This document shows positions 24,101 through 34,405 of a stretch of 64,000 bases of DNA, piece after piece. The stretch comes from Epichloe hybrida. Its lineage: Eukaryota > Ascomycota > Sordariomycetes > Hypocreales > Clavicipitaceae. The notes under the pieces are model-generated. The model did not search any database, was not told the DNA's origin, and saw nothing but the letters and a program-made list of their open reading frames with translations. The stretch's first letter is position 1. Every line of letters begins with the position of its first letter. Location: the NCBI GenBank assembly GCA_019022495.1, contig JAFEKR010000019.1:124001-188000 (forward strand), written 5' to 3'. Position numbers and translations under genes: made by a program.

Positions 24101-25322
24101 GAGCACTCAGAGGCAAGACTAATAACAAACAGGGACAGGGCTCACCGTATTATCCTGGTAGAGGAAAGGCACAACCTCTGGGTTTGGAACCGGGGTCCTG
24201 GGTCGTGAGGGTGAAGGGGAAGGGTCCTTGTCGGTCGCATTAGAGTAGTTGCGACCGCGATATGTTGGACGGCCATGGCTGTACGATCGTGAACGCTGGT
24301 CCTTCCCAGGGACCGAATTAGGAAGGCTGCTCTCGGAGCTGTCCCGGCCAGGAAACTCCTCGCCGAAGAAACCTTGAAGCTTACGAAACCCACCACGGTT
24401 GACACTAGTTTTCGAACCTTGGCTACTGGCAGTTGTGACTATACTAGCAGCTGAGGGCCGTCTGCCGTCGGCATTGTAATAGAGAGCGTCGGCATAGTCC
24501 GGGTTTACAGAAGCAGAACCAGTGCCCGATCGTGCTGTGATGGAGGGAAGGCCAGGAGAAAACTGCGACGCCATGGACAAACTGTCGCTCGAATCATTAT
24601 AGAAGCTCGTGGACAAGCCCGCAGGCGAAGCGCCAGAAGGCGCACTGGAAGCCATCCAGGGAGCAGTCTGTGCACCTAAACTGCCAACGGAATGACTGTG
24701 CTGCGATAGATGCGGTTGCGATGGGAGTGGCTGAGAACGAGTCGGCTCGAGAACGGAGAGGTCGCGGCGGTAATTCGTGAGGTCACTCAGTCGACGATCT
24801 TTGGCAGAGACATTTGACACGGCCGATGACGGTGACAATGCACCTCGAGTGGCCGTGGTAGATGTGGGAGACACTTGGCCATCGTCTTTAGACGTTCTAG
24901 AGCAGGGGTTCGTCAGCCAGGAACAAAGAATGATGTTTATGAGAGACCAGATCTCATCAGAAGATGCCGGGGAGTTACAGCCTTGTTTCTGTGGCCAAAG
25001 TGGTCGGGAGATCAAAGTGAGCTAGCTTCATGGCAAATGGCAGAGAGGCAGTTCTTGTGTGCACAAACTCGGTCACTTACCTCCGGCGCTGGGCGGCATG
25101 ATCCGTGGTGATGCGCATGTTGGGACCTCTTCGCGCACTGGTGGATGTCAAAGACGTCGAAGGCTTCACGGTCGCCGACGATCGAGCGCTGTTGGTGCTG
25201 TTGCTCGCGCTCGTGATTGAGCTGATGCGGGCAGTGGCCTCATTCTCCCTCATTGTCTCCCAGCCCTGATCGCGAAGCCGCTGGCCATGTCCTTCCGAGG
25301 GGGTGTGCTGGTTGAGATGCAT
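18150..25322 (-). CDS. CYR1: Adenylate cyclase (fungal LRR-PP2C type)
   Basis: Four exons on minus: 25322-25081, 24896-24146, 23786-18444 and 18380-18150, giving 2188 aa. The first 640 residues are Ser/Pro-rich and disordered. A Ras-association domain lies at about 645-750 (MTLYFIRIFRSDGTFS onwards). About twenty leucine-rich repeats cover 780-1420, with a Ser/Pro insertion. A PP2C-like domain follows (1460-1735). The class III cyclase domain starts near 1790 (VSIAFTDIKNSTNLWE) and contains TEGDAFMVSF and GIHFGDC. The last intron has a GC donor (GAG/gcaagt), and its removal restores HQVSRIETCVSTLTMRHLA. The enzyme makes cAMP at the plasma membrane and integrates Ras and G-protein signals for PKA; relatives are yeast Cyr1, Neurospora CR-1 and Magnaporthe Mac1. 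The start is the first ATG after a stop; an ATG at 25253 is an alternative. Confidence 0.93.
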
Positions 25323-26361
25323 TCATGTCCCAGCCGAGATTTGGTGAGAAACAGCTGGTGCTTCTTGGAGTCGAGAAACCTATCCGGGCAGAGCGACTTG
25401 CTTTCGTGGCAGGTGTGCAGACAAAGCTTACTGTCAGGTTCGATTCCTGGGCGCCTGGGCAGGGTTCGTAGATTTGAGTCCAGAGGACAGCTGCGAGTTG
25501 GCAACACGTTTTCTTTCTGTACCCCGAATGGAAATTGAAGCAGGCTACGCAGCTGGAGAGAAGCACCGCACGGAAATAGGAATGTGCTAGAGGTGACGTG
25601 ACGGGCCGTTGAGGGCGAGTGAGCGGAGAGCTGAATTGGAGTGTCGAGCCAGGGAGAATATGTGTGAATGAATATGGAGGGACCAAGCAAGCGGGCGGAG
25701 ATGATGTGGAGGCGCGTTGGGTCCGTCCTGGACGTTGAACCAGACGCCTGCTGGCCCCACATTGCCACGCTGCCCACACACCACACGACAAGAGATGAGG
25801 GGGCTTGAGTGTACCCAACTGGCACCACAGGCCAAGTGGGCGGCGTCGGGTCGATTCCCCAGTTGCGCAGCGCAGCCCAGCGCAGCCCAGCCCAGACCTA
25901 GCGCAACCCTCTCGACAAGCAGCGGCAGGCGGGTTATTGATTGACGGGTTGCCTGATTGGCGAACCTGTCCTCGGTCGTCATTCTCAATCAATGTTCTAT
26001 CGTCTTCTTTGTCTATCCTGAGCAAAAAAAGCAAAAAGCAAAAAGAAAAGAAAAAGAACCATCATCTCCGTCTTTTAGTGTGAATACATTCGTTCATGAG
26101 AACACCAACGTCGTATGTACCTCCATTACTCCGTACCTTGAGCTGTGACATCCGTCCTGATACCCCGCGTCGATAACGTCAACGGAGCGTCCTGGAACGA
26201 ACCCGCGTGCCAGCTCCTCCCAGTTGCCCCGCTCATCGGTTCGAACAAGTCGAGCTCGATGACATGGCACCCGATCCGAGTAAAGAATCCTACTTGTAAA
26301 CTTGTCAACATCATCAATTGACGTGTCCTTAGAAAAAGAGAGCACGAATACGCTGGACAAG
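25323..26361. promoter_or_regulatory. Divergent promoter of adenylate cyclase and alpha-glucosidase
   Basis: This 1.0-kb stretch lies between two genes read outwards. Long frames on minus (to about 26034) have GC-driven, low-complexity translations and no domain. An A-rich tract lies at 26022-26060, close to the glucosidase leader. A tRNA-like T-arm near 25433-25456 has no matching acceptor stem. Confidence 0.5.
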
Positions 26362-28433
26362 ATGGGCAGTCAGGTCGCGCAATTGCGGGCTTGGTGGAAA
26401 GAGGGCTCCGTATACCAGGTGTATCCGGCGTCATTCCAAGACTCTACTGGGTCAGGAGTCGGCGATCTGAAGGGGATTATATCTCGGGTTGACTATTTGA
26501 AGGATCTGGGCGTCGATATCGTCTGGTTGTCGCCGATTTTCCAGACTCCCCAGCACGACATGGTACGTTCTCTTCCCCCAAGGGACTGATCATGCTTACA
26601 CTGTTGAGAAATCAGGGATACGACATCAGTGACTACCGAGCAGTTGAACCTACATACGGAGACATTGGTGATGTGGACCTATTAAGAGATAGGCTCCACG
26701 AGCGCGGCATGAAGCTCGTCCTCGATCTGGTCATGAACCACACAAGCGACCAACATGAATGGTTTCAGGAATCTCGAAAGTCAAAGGATAACCCTTACAG
26801 AAACTGGTACATCTGGAAACCAGCCAACTATGATGCAGACGGGAACCGCTGTCCTCCCAACAACTGGCAAAGTCACTTCCAAGGTGAGACGGGATGACTT
26901 TGAACACATCCTCCCTCCATTCTTGTCTCTCGATTTGAAAGCTCAACTAAAATCCCGAAACATCAGGAAGTGCCTGGGAATACGACGAAGCCACAGACGA
27001 ATACTACCTTCGCCTCTTTTGCAAAGAGCAGCCCGATCTGAATTGGGAAAACCCGGATGTCCGAAAAGCTGCTCACGATGTCATGCGATTCTGGCTGGAC
27101 CGCGGGGTGGATGGCTTTCGTATCGACGTCATCAACTTTATAAGCAAGAATCAGTCATTCCCAGACTCGAACCAGAGGGTTCTACGCGGAACAGAGTACT
27201 ACGCTTGTGGGCCTCGCTGCCACGAATATCTCAAAGACCTTGGTGCGATTCTCAAGGAATACGACGCATTCAGCGTGGGCGAAATGCCCTGTGTGCACGA
27301 CGAGAGGGAATTGCTCAAGGCAGTTGCTGCTGATCGAGAGGAATTGAGCATGATATTCCATTTTGAGCTGTACGTTGCCCCATCTGCGCCGTCACACCAT
27401 TCACCAAACCCAAAGAAAACTCCCCCTCGAATGCAAAGTAAACACGCCCCCCCCTCTATTTCCTTTTTGACAGAATTGGTACAGCATGGATATCGATCAC
27501 GGAGCAGACGGCAAATTCTCGCCCAGAACCTGGTCGTTATCTGAACTCAAAACAAAAGTCAACAAGTGGCAACGCTTCATGTACGACAACAACGGCTGGA
27601 ATGCACTGTACCTGGAGAACCACGACCAACCCCGCGCCGTGAGTCGATTTGTCCACGATGAGCCCGAACACCGAGAAGCAAGTGCCAAGCTCATTGCCAT
27701 CTTTCTCGGTTTGCAAGCCGGCACGCCCTTTATCTACCAAGGCCAGGAGATTGGCATGACAAACGTGCCCATTGGATGGAACATGGATGAGTACAAGGAC
27801 ATCGACTGCCTGAATCACTGGAAGTATGTTACCGTGACCGGTTTGAACATCATCGGCGTCCCGTCGGCTCTCACACCCTTTATCCCCGGTTGAGAAGTGA
27901 AATGCTAACTTGCGTCTGTCCAAAGCATGTACAAAGATTCAGCGGATGAAAACACAAAGGCTCTTCTAAAGAAGGAATACCAAAAAAAATCTCGTGATAA
28001 TGCTCGGACCCCGATGCAGTGGGATGACTCGCCCCAGGCAGGCTTCACAACGAGCAGCAGACCATGGATGCGTGTCAATGACAATTACAAACAGATCAAC
28101 GCGGCCTCACAAGTCAAGAACCCAACGTCAGTGTTCCACACATACCGGTGGGTGCTGGAGAAGCGCAAGGAGCACAAGGACGTCTTTGTTTACGGCGACT
28201 TTGAATTGGTGGATGAGGCAAACGACAAGATTTTCGCATACAAAAGGGTAGCATCAAGTGGAGAAGCGGCTCTTGTTGTTTGCAACTTTTCCAAGGACGT
28301 GGTGGCGTGGGCGAACACCTTAACGGTCAAGCCCAAGGAGGTGTTGGTGACCTCGGCTGGGAAGACGCTCGAAGATGTGACTGGGGGCCAAATGAGACTC
28401 GGTCCCTGCGAAGCTATTGCGGTGCTGGTCTAG
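26362..28433 (+). CDS. GH13 alpha-glucosidase (maltase / oligo-1,6-glucosidase type)
   Basis: Five exons, 26362-26562, 26616-26883, 26967-27369, 27485-27823 and 27926-28433, encode 572 aa. The protein opens LRAWWKEGSVYQVYPASFQD, the hallmark of GH13 alpha-glucosidases. Catalytic sites are visible: nucleophile Asp in DGFRIDVINF, acid/base Glu in FSVGEMPC, and the third Asp in LENHDQPR. VMNHTSDQHEWF is conserved region I, and the QGQEIGMTNV and DNARTPMQWD boxes are family typical. There is no signal peptide, so it should hydrolyse maltose or isomaltose-type sugars inside the cell after uptake. The fourth exon begins at a second AG (ggtacag) rather than the nearer gacag; only this restores FELMDIDHG. 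The start is the first ATG; an in-frame upstream extension has only TTG. Confidence 0.93.
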
Positions 28434-28619
28434 GAAATTTTTTGGGGATAGATAGGAAGCATAGTCTTTGTCGGAATCCGACAGCCATGTAATGTGTGGA
28501 TTTCATTGTATGGACGAGCTATCGAAGCAACCACCTCGCTGAGACACGGTCCAGACACCACTTGAACCCACGATGCCCCTTTGTTCGCAACGCTCATTCA
28601 CTCGCAATGCATGTCGAAA

Positions 28620-30368
28620 TCACACGTCCTCGTGAACCAGCTCACCCAGCGCCTTGCTGTCCTCGAGAATTATTCTCGCTTCATCCTCAGACACACGCAT
28701 GTCTTCCATTATCATTTGCACAGCCAGCTCAGCCACCAGGACATTTTGGATAAACGCGGCGGATCCTCGACCCGCAATCACTTTGTCGTCAACAGCCTTC
28801 TTCTTCAGCAAGTCGCCAAATTCCTCCACAAGATAGTCGCACATGATGTTGAACCCTCGTGGCCCATAATAGCCAGGGTTCATGTTGCCCTCCTTCTTCA
28901 TGGACCTCGCCTTGCCGGATTCGATATTTTTCTCGTGAATCGTCCGGAAGTAGGAGGGGCTTCCGTTGATGATTGTGAGCAATAAGTCGCTATGCAGAGC
29001 GAATCGCCTGTCCAACCTGTCCCAATCTACTTGGGGGTAGTCTTTTTGCTGCCAGACCTCTTCGGCTGTTTTTTTCTTGTGCTTCTGGCAAAACTTGGTC
29101 TGCAGCCGCACGTTCAACCGTTTTCCTTTAGAAAATTCATGGAGCAAATTCGCGTCAACTTCTTCACCACACCACGGACACACTGCCGCAGGTTTAGGTG
29201 CGTCTGCTACGTCTTTGCGTCGCGAGTGCACATCCTCGCCGGCGGAGCCGTCCGCATCTGATAGATCGCTCGACAACGACAACGACAGATCTGCCTCTTT
29301 CCTTGAGACTATCCGGCTTTCGAGCCTAGTTGGCGACGCGGGGATCTTGAATACCGCCCGTGGTGGTGATGGTGTTCGTTCCAGCTCTGGCTTATTCCGG
29401 TGATTCCTTCGTCTCCTATTGTTGCTGGATGCCTGTGAAGACGCGAGCGATCCCGACGGCTTGAGCGATGACTTGTCATCACTGTCTTCAAGATCCGGCA
29501 CTTGTTTCAGCTTGGCTGGGCCTTTGGATGGCGAGGATGAGGGAACAGCATCGGGTGGCAGCCGCAGCTTCTTCGACTTCGGCTTCTCTGGGCTTAGAAT
29601 GGAATCTTCTGGGATCTCTAGTTTGCGCAAGCTGCTCTTGTCCTTGTCTGTTTTGGAAGTTAGCGTTGGGCTGGGAAGAAGAAAAGCACATGCGGTGACT
29701 TGCACACCTCTCTTGGTCTCCAGTTCCTGAGAACTATTCTCCCTCTTCTTGTATGTACGCTTTATTCTCTTAGACTGCGTAAATGCTGGCGCGTTTGTGA
29801 GACGTTCACCCGAGCTGGCAGGAGATGTGGTTACGGCCTCCTTCCGCCGCTTCGCAGACGTAACCTCGCCTTTTCTTTGCCTTTTCCCTTCAACAGGTTT
29901 TACATCCGTTGCTGATTCGGCGGTAGAGTACTTTCTCTTGGTTCGAGTGTTCCGTTGTAAAGCCTCGCTCCCTTTTGCTTTTGTCAATGATGTGAATGCT
30001 GTGCTCTTTATATCACCGCGCGCGCCTAGCTCATCCCCCGAGCTTGAATCATCAATATTGAGCCGTGAGAACCCCGTGACTTCCGACCTCTTTCTTAATG
30101 GTGTCTCTGATGGGGTGTTGATCGCGCGACTTTTCCTTTGCGGCGTCCCGGCGCCGGCTGCAGGTGTCTGAAAACGTATCTGACTGTCCTCCTCATCGGT
30201 AGAAACAGGTGGATCGTCGAACGCCTGAGGGACTTTTAGTTTCTTGATAGGAGGCTTCACTGGGGGGCTGTGTTGAAAAGTCGACAGGAGATGAGGAGCG
30301 CGCTGTTGGCAACTGAGCCCGACTCTCCTATGAGGCGTTCTTGAATTCCGATTATTGAGCAGCGGCAT
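28620..30368 (-). CDS. RTC4-like domain nuclear protein
   Basis: One long frame from the ATG at 30368 (MPLLNNRNSRTPHRRVG) to the stop at 28620 gives 582 aa. The first 370 residues are basic, Ser-rich and disordered with several KR clusters, suggesting nuclear location. The C-terminal 200 residues hold VCPWCGEEVDANLL, FCQKHKKKTAE, SPSYFRTIHEKNIESGK and PGYYGPRGFNIMCDYL, which match the fungal RTC4-like domain (yeast restriction of telomere capping 4). Its biochemical role is unknown. A 60-nt in-frame segment, 29707-29648, has a gtgtgc donor, a gctaac branch-like site and an aaacag acceptor, so it is probably an intron; the spliced protein would be 562 aa. An upstream in-frame start at 30479 is less likely. 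Confidence 0.8.
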   Translation of the reverse strand: MPLLNNRNSRTPHRRVGLSCQQRAPHLLSTFQHSPPVKPPIKKLKVPQAFDDPPVSTDEEDSQIRFQTPAAGAGTPQRKSRAINTPSETPLRKRSEVTGFSRLNIDDSSSGDELGARGDIKSTAFTSLTKAKGSEALQRNTRTKRKYSTAESATDVKPVEGKRQRKGEVTSAKRRKEAVTTSPASSGERLTNAPAFTQSKRIKRTYKKRENSSQELETKRGVQVTACAFLLPSPTLTSKTDKDKSSLRKLEIPEDSILSPEKPKSKKLRLPPDAVPSSSPSKGPAKLKQVPDLEDSDDKSSLKPSGSLASSQASSNNRRRRNHRNKPELERTPSPPRAVFKIPASPTRLESRIVSRKEADLSLSLSSDLSDADGSAGEDVHSRRKDVADAPKPAAVCPWCGEEVDANLLHEFSKGKRLNVRLQTKFCQKHKKKTAEEVWQQKDYPQVDWDRLDRRFALHSDLLLTIINGSPSYFRTIHEKNIESGKARSMKKEGNMNPGYYGPRGFNIMCDYLVEEFGDLLKKKAVDDKVIAGRGSAAFIQNVLVAELAVQMIMEDMRVSEDEARIILEDSKALGELVHEDV

Positions 30369-30971
30369 AACGACCCTTCCTAGAGAAAAAGACCGAGATT
30401 TGCAGGGCGAGACCAGCAATGTGAATACACCGCAGCGGAAATGGAGGACCAACACATGCGACTGCTTCCTAGCTCGCACCGGCAGTTCTCACGTTGCGAG
30501 ATAATCTTGCTCACTTCCACGAGGTGTTTGACAGGTTCCGAGGTCAGACGAAGCATGAGTGGAGAAGGCTTGAGCATTCTGCGCCAAGTCGAATCCGCTG
30601 TGAATTGATTTGGGGTTTGAAGCTTGACATGTGCACGACCGCGATGGCTGAGCAGTGGGGAGCCCCGCCCGGAAGCATGAAGAAGCAATGGCGCTGGAGC
30701 AGCCCCTTTGAACCTGTCGAGTAATCCGTGGGGAGCAGTCAATGCCCATTCCCAACACGCCTCACCTGGAAGCAATTAGCTGCCGAGGAAGGTCACCTAT
30801 TGTCGTCTATTGTCGTCGGGCTTTTCAACGACTGTTACATTTCATTCCTCTCAAACACTGGTGATTCAATGCCCGAGGAGCTTAAACTGGCAGCCGCACC
30901 GCTGTAACGCGTGACTGACTACCTCTCTACTTCAACTACTCAACACCTTTGGCCAAGAATCCATAACAACA
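30369..30971. promoter_or_regulatory. Divergent promoter of the RTC4-like gene and dynamitin
   Basis: This 603-base gap separates two divergent starts. A short direct repeat of CTATTGTCGT lies at about 30799-30818. No gene is seen. Confidence 0.5.
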
Positions 30972-32378
30972 ATGGCGACGCTCAACCGCAAATATGCAGC
31001 CCTACCCGACCTGGTAACATCTCGAGTGCCCAGTCCGTGGAATCTCAAGCAATCAGCTAATCGCAAGATGATAGGACTCGGCACCTGATATTTACGAGAC
31101 ACCTGAACTGACAGACGACAACTCAACAGTACCCGTATGCCGCTTCAATTCTGACCCCCATAAAGAGCCAGCGCTTACGTATCATAGACCAACACCAACA
31201 GAGCACAGTCTGACGACGAATTTTATGATGTAGATGAAGACGACGAAGACAACCATGGGATCTCAAGGACGAGGCTGCGCATCAACGAGGCACGCTCTCG
31301 TTTCTTACCGGCCGCGAATGGTGCAGATTTCTCAGACCGAGTTGATGGGAAACGAAAATCATACAAGGCGTCTAGCCGACGACAACGGATTCTACAGGAA
31401 GGGACACACGAACTTGGCGACTTGTCGGACGACGATGATGACGACGAGAGTTTAGAGAGAAAGATTGCCCGGTTAAAGAGAGAGGTGGAAGAGGCCAAGG
31501 CAGAGTACGAGAAACGAAGCTCCGCGGCCTCCGAGGCTGGAGCAGAATCTGAGAAGGAAGTATTTCCAAATGAGGGACTGGGCACTTTGAGTCAGGTCTT
31601 GGACGATATAACAAGGCCGCTTGGATTGGACACCTCACGAGCAGCTACCAAAGCTGCGAGTCGCTTTCCCACATCGATCAACCAGGCCGAAGGTGTTCCT
31701 ACTGAAGATGGCGCCACGTACACGGTCACATATGCCCCCTCCTACGAACAAAGCCATGCTCTTGCCAAGGCGGCCGACTTCGACCGTCGATTGCTGATGC
31801 TGGAAAGAGCTCTGGGACTTGGTTCGTCGTCAGCGACCGAAGCTGGGTCGAACGGGCTACCAAGGGCAATACTGCCAACTCTGGACAGCTTAGAAAAACA
31901 AATTGTCACACTCTCTCAGGCGTCAACCTCGAGTCTGGACGCAATCAGCCGGCGTGTGCGCACCTTGGCCTCGGAGCAGGACAAACTCAACGATTCACGA
32001 GAGAAGGCCAAGACCCTTAGGGAGGAACTTGGCAAGCAAGGTCCAGCGCCAGCTGATGAATCAGAGCAGGTGTCCAAGATCAATGCCCTCTACGGAATCT
32101 TACCGACCATTGAGAGCCTCACACCCATGTTGCCGCCGTTGTTGGACCGCTTGCGATCACTACGTGCCATACATGCAGATGCTGCAACTGCCAGCCAGAC
32201 CCTGGAGCGCATTGAAACCCAACAGACAGAGATGGCTGGAGAGCTGAAGCAGTGGAAAGAAGGCTTGGAAAAGGTAGAACATGCCGTGAAGGATGGTGAT
32301 TCTTTGATGAAGGAGAACGTCAAGGTGATGGAAGGCTGGATTAAGGAACTGGAAGCGCGAGCTGCCAAGTTGTCTTGA
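30972..32378 (+). CDS. Dynactin subunit 2 (dynamitin, p50)
   Basis: Three exons, 30972-31013, 31075-31134 and 31188-32378, encode 430 aa. The short N-terminus MATLNRKYAALPDLDSAPDIYETPEL is the dynamitin signature, and acidic stretches (SDDEFYDVDEDDED) follow. Residues from about 150 on are mostly long amphipathic helices with heptads, e.g. ESLERKIARLKREVEEAK and LERIETQQTEMAGELKQW, fitting the coiled-coil shoulder subunit. Dynamitin links p150 and p24 to the Arp1 rod of dynactin, which activates dynein for nuclear migration and hyphal transport. Both introns are short (61 and 53 nt) and phase 0, so the first 34 residues appear in no single open frame. Confidence 0.9.
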
Positions 32379-32978
32379 ACCGGAAATTGACTTTTCCATC
32401 TCTCTTTTTTTCTTTTGGTAAAGTTTCTTGATCTTGTAGTATGATACCCAATCAGCTTACATTTCGTCCCTTGGGACCCGTTGTCACTGGTCAGGCAGTT
32501 AGTTTCGCACCCATAGCGGCGTGTGAGTGCGTGGGAAGACAAGCCGTATTCCTACATAATAACGTGCGTGAGCTATCAATTGTGGGCATAAAGGTGTGTC
32601 CCACCGTCACGTGATGTGACACGGCGCCATACCGCAATCACGTGGCGGAGCTCTGAGGGACAGACCTATAATCTCTTCAAATTTTTTCACATTCGCAACC
32701 TCGTCTGCGGAGCTGCATCTCTGCTGTACGTAGCTTCATGATGCTATTTTTGGTAAGTCACTGCTCAGTGCGCTGTTCATCTATCTCTCAACCATCCTGG
32801 AATGATGTTTTAATAGCATGTATTACCTGAATACTTTTTTGATGTACCTTTTATCACCAAGATCTCTGACCCAGACCTCATACATTTTCTCTTGCCCCGT
32901 TGGTTTTTCCTGCAATCGATCTGTCGCTAACAGTGCAACTACAGCAGTAGTATCTTCCTTCGGCCTCGCAGTGCAACC
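32379..32978. other. Intergenic; probable cnxG promoter and leader
   Basis: The region holds the 3' flank of dynamitin and the leader of cnxG. A probable leader intron runs 32753-32816 (gtaagt...taatag). An ATG at 32738, spliced across it, would open an upstream ORF of about 43 codons that stops before 32979. Confidence 0.45.
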
Positions 32979-33314
32979 ATGCCAGCGTCTTCTCGCGCAC
33001 GCTGGCGCTGCGCGTGCGGGCGCTCTGGGTGCGTGTGCGGACCCCCTAGCGGCCAGTTCAACGTGCTCTATTTCGCCGGAGCAAGCTCATATACTGGCAA
33101 GGACCATGAGGCTTGGCCGGCCCCATTACCACTAGCTGAGCTGTTCGTCGAGCTCGAATCTAAGTATCCTGGCATCAAAGGCAAAATATTGGACTCGTGT
33201 ATGGTGACGATCAACCTTGATTATGTAGATATCCCTGATGCTGGTGATGCCAATGGCTTGATAATCCAAGAATCCGACGAGGTCGCTATCATACCTCCCG
33301 TCAGTTCTGGATAG
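32979..33314 (+). CDS. cnxG: Molybdopterin synthase sulfur-carrier subunit (MOCS2A/CnxG)
   Basis: A single frame of 111 aa. From residue 26 the protein reads GQFNVLYFAGASSYTGKDHE, then PLAELFVELESKYPGI, SCMVTINLDYVDI and the end EVAIIPPVSSG. This is the ubiquitin-like MoaD fold. The Tyr-Phe-Ala-x-Ala-Ser-Ser-Tyr start and the IPPVSSG tail point to MOCS2A/CnxG rather than Urm1. The terminal glycine is thiocarboxylated and gives its sulfur to precursor Z with the large subunit MOCS2B/CnxH, making molybdopterin for nitrate reductase and related enzymes. The tail has Ser-Ser-Gly where MoaD proteins usually end Gly-Gly; I believe this is normal for fungi. The Arg/Cys-rich first 25 residues are unusual and may be partly untranslated. 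Confidence 0.85.
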   Translation: MPASSRARWRCACGRSGCVCGPPSGQFNVLYFAGASSYTGKDHEAWPAPLPLAELFVELESKYPGIKGKILDSCMVTINLDYVDIPDAGDANGLIIQESDEVAIIPPVSSG

Positions 33315-33608
33315 CCAATGAGATTTAGATGAAACGTTTTCTTTGTCTCGTCGTGCCACCAGTGTCTAGAGGTATTCATGGTTTGGTACGGCAGGCTGGG
33401 AAGTGTTGGTGTGTGCGAAGTTCCCTCTGTGTGCGTGTGCATTACGCCGTGCTCAGTGCTCCGTACCTAAATACCAACCCTAAGCGCCCCGAACGCGGTT
33501 GCTCTCCTGCTCAGCAAGTAGAGGATCAGAGGAAGTGTTTTGCGCGGTTCTACATGACGAGCTTCCGGCGGGACCACGGCGACGCAGCACCCTCGGTCAC
33601 ACAGACGC

Positions 33609-33939
33609 ATGGACGAATGGTGGCAGGCCATCTCGCCAGTGTAGCCGGATCCCCATCCTGCAGAGATAATCCACGCCGTGCGACCGACATTGCGCGTTGG
33701 CGCACGACGGGCTCACGGACGAGCAGGTAGAGGGCCTGCTGTACGCGTGTAATCTCGTGACGGCGTATCTCCTGGCTCGCGTCACGGGCAGTGCGTCGAC
33801 CGAGGAGTTTGTCATTGAGCAGATCCGAGGGGCATGGCCGAGGGTTCAAGCTCTGTTGGGTGCTCGCGGGGAGGTGGCGATGGATTGTGCCGACGGCGGG
33901 GACGGGCTGTACGATGGCACATTCCTGGCTCATCTGTGA
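33609..33939 (+). pseudogene. Possible decayed small gene
   Basis: An ATG at 33609 opens MDEWWQAISPV and meets a TAG (33642-33644). The same frame resumes HPAEIIHAVRPTLRVG. One base out of frame, from about 33697, a protein-like frame reads AHDGLTDEQVEGLLYACNLV, VTAYLLARVTGSASTEEF and VIEQIRGAWPRVQALLG to a stop at 33939. No intron with sensible length or signals joins the parts, and the last frame has a stop at 33667 and no ATG. The three parts look like one protein broken by a nonsense change and a frameshift. I do not recognise it. It could also be chance, or an unannotated gene with an unusual intron. Confidence 0.3.
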
Positions 33940-34133
33940 TCTGTGAGGCAATGAGATTTGGGTGAAGTCTCGAATGGGATGCTGTGTGCCTAGGTAGGTA
34001 GTTTGGTTGTCAATGTGTCACCTTGATGTCTTGTCTGCCAGAAGCAACTTGGCAACGAACATTCAACTTGTCTTCAACTTGTCGAGCCGTTCCACTCAGC
34101 TGTCTCAGCTGTCCATACCCTTTAGCTCGCCGC

Positions 34134-34189
34134 GTGCCAGGTGCCAGGTACCAGGTGCCAGGTGCCAGGTACCAGGTGCCAGGTGCCAG
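34134..34189. repeat. 7-bp tandem repeat (GTGCCAG/GTACCAG)n
   Basis: Eight copies of a heptamer, in which GTGCCAG and the variant GTACCAG are mixed in a regular order (two, one variant, two, one variant, two). It lies upstream of the lipase start. Confidence 0.9.
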
Positions 34190-34405
34190 CATCCAAGACA
34201 ACAACAAACATGTCTTGGTGTTATCCCTGTGATCCGTACCGAGATGGTGAGTAGCTGAAAAGACAGTGGCGATTGATGTAAGAGAGGGCATATGGAGTAT
34301 ACCTGATTCATGACGGAAAGAGGAAAGGGAACGGAAGGGGAGAAAAGAGAGAGACCATAGACTAACACGTCCTCGCAGCTTCTCTTGTCCATTGTCCAGA
34401 TCACC

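Larger units (their letters stand above)
33315..34405. other. Intergenic region between cnxG and the lipase gene
   Basis: Apart from the possible relic at 33609-33939, this stretch contains the heptamer tandem repeat at 34134-34189 and a probable intron at 34247-34378 that belongs to the lipase transcript. Confidence 0.5.

Noticed and set aside
25425..25465. tRNA-like T-arm (TCAGG TTCGATT CCTGG)
   Set aside because: No matching acceptor stem, D-arm or anticodon arm lies upstream at tRNA spacing, and A/B box promoters are not complete.
25240..26034. Long open frames on minus upstream of adenylate cyclase
   Set aside because: Translation is Pro/Ser/Arg-rich without domains, overlapping frames are equally open, and the stretch is a shared promoter.
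32979..33314. Urm1 as the identity of the MoaD-like protein
   Set aside because: The YFAGASSYTGK start and IPPVSSG end fit MOCS2A/CnxG better than Urm1, which ends in Gly-Gly after a different motif.
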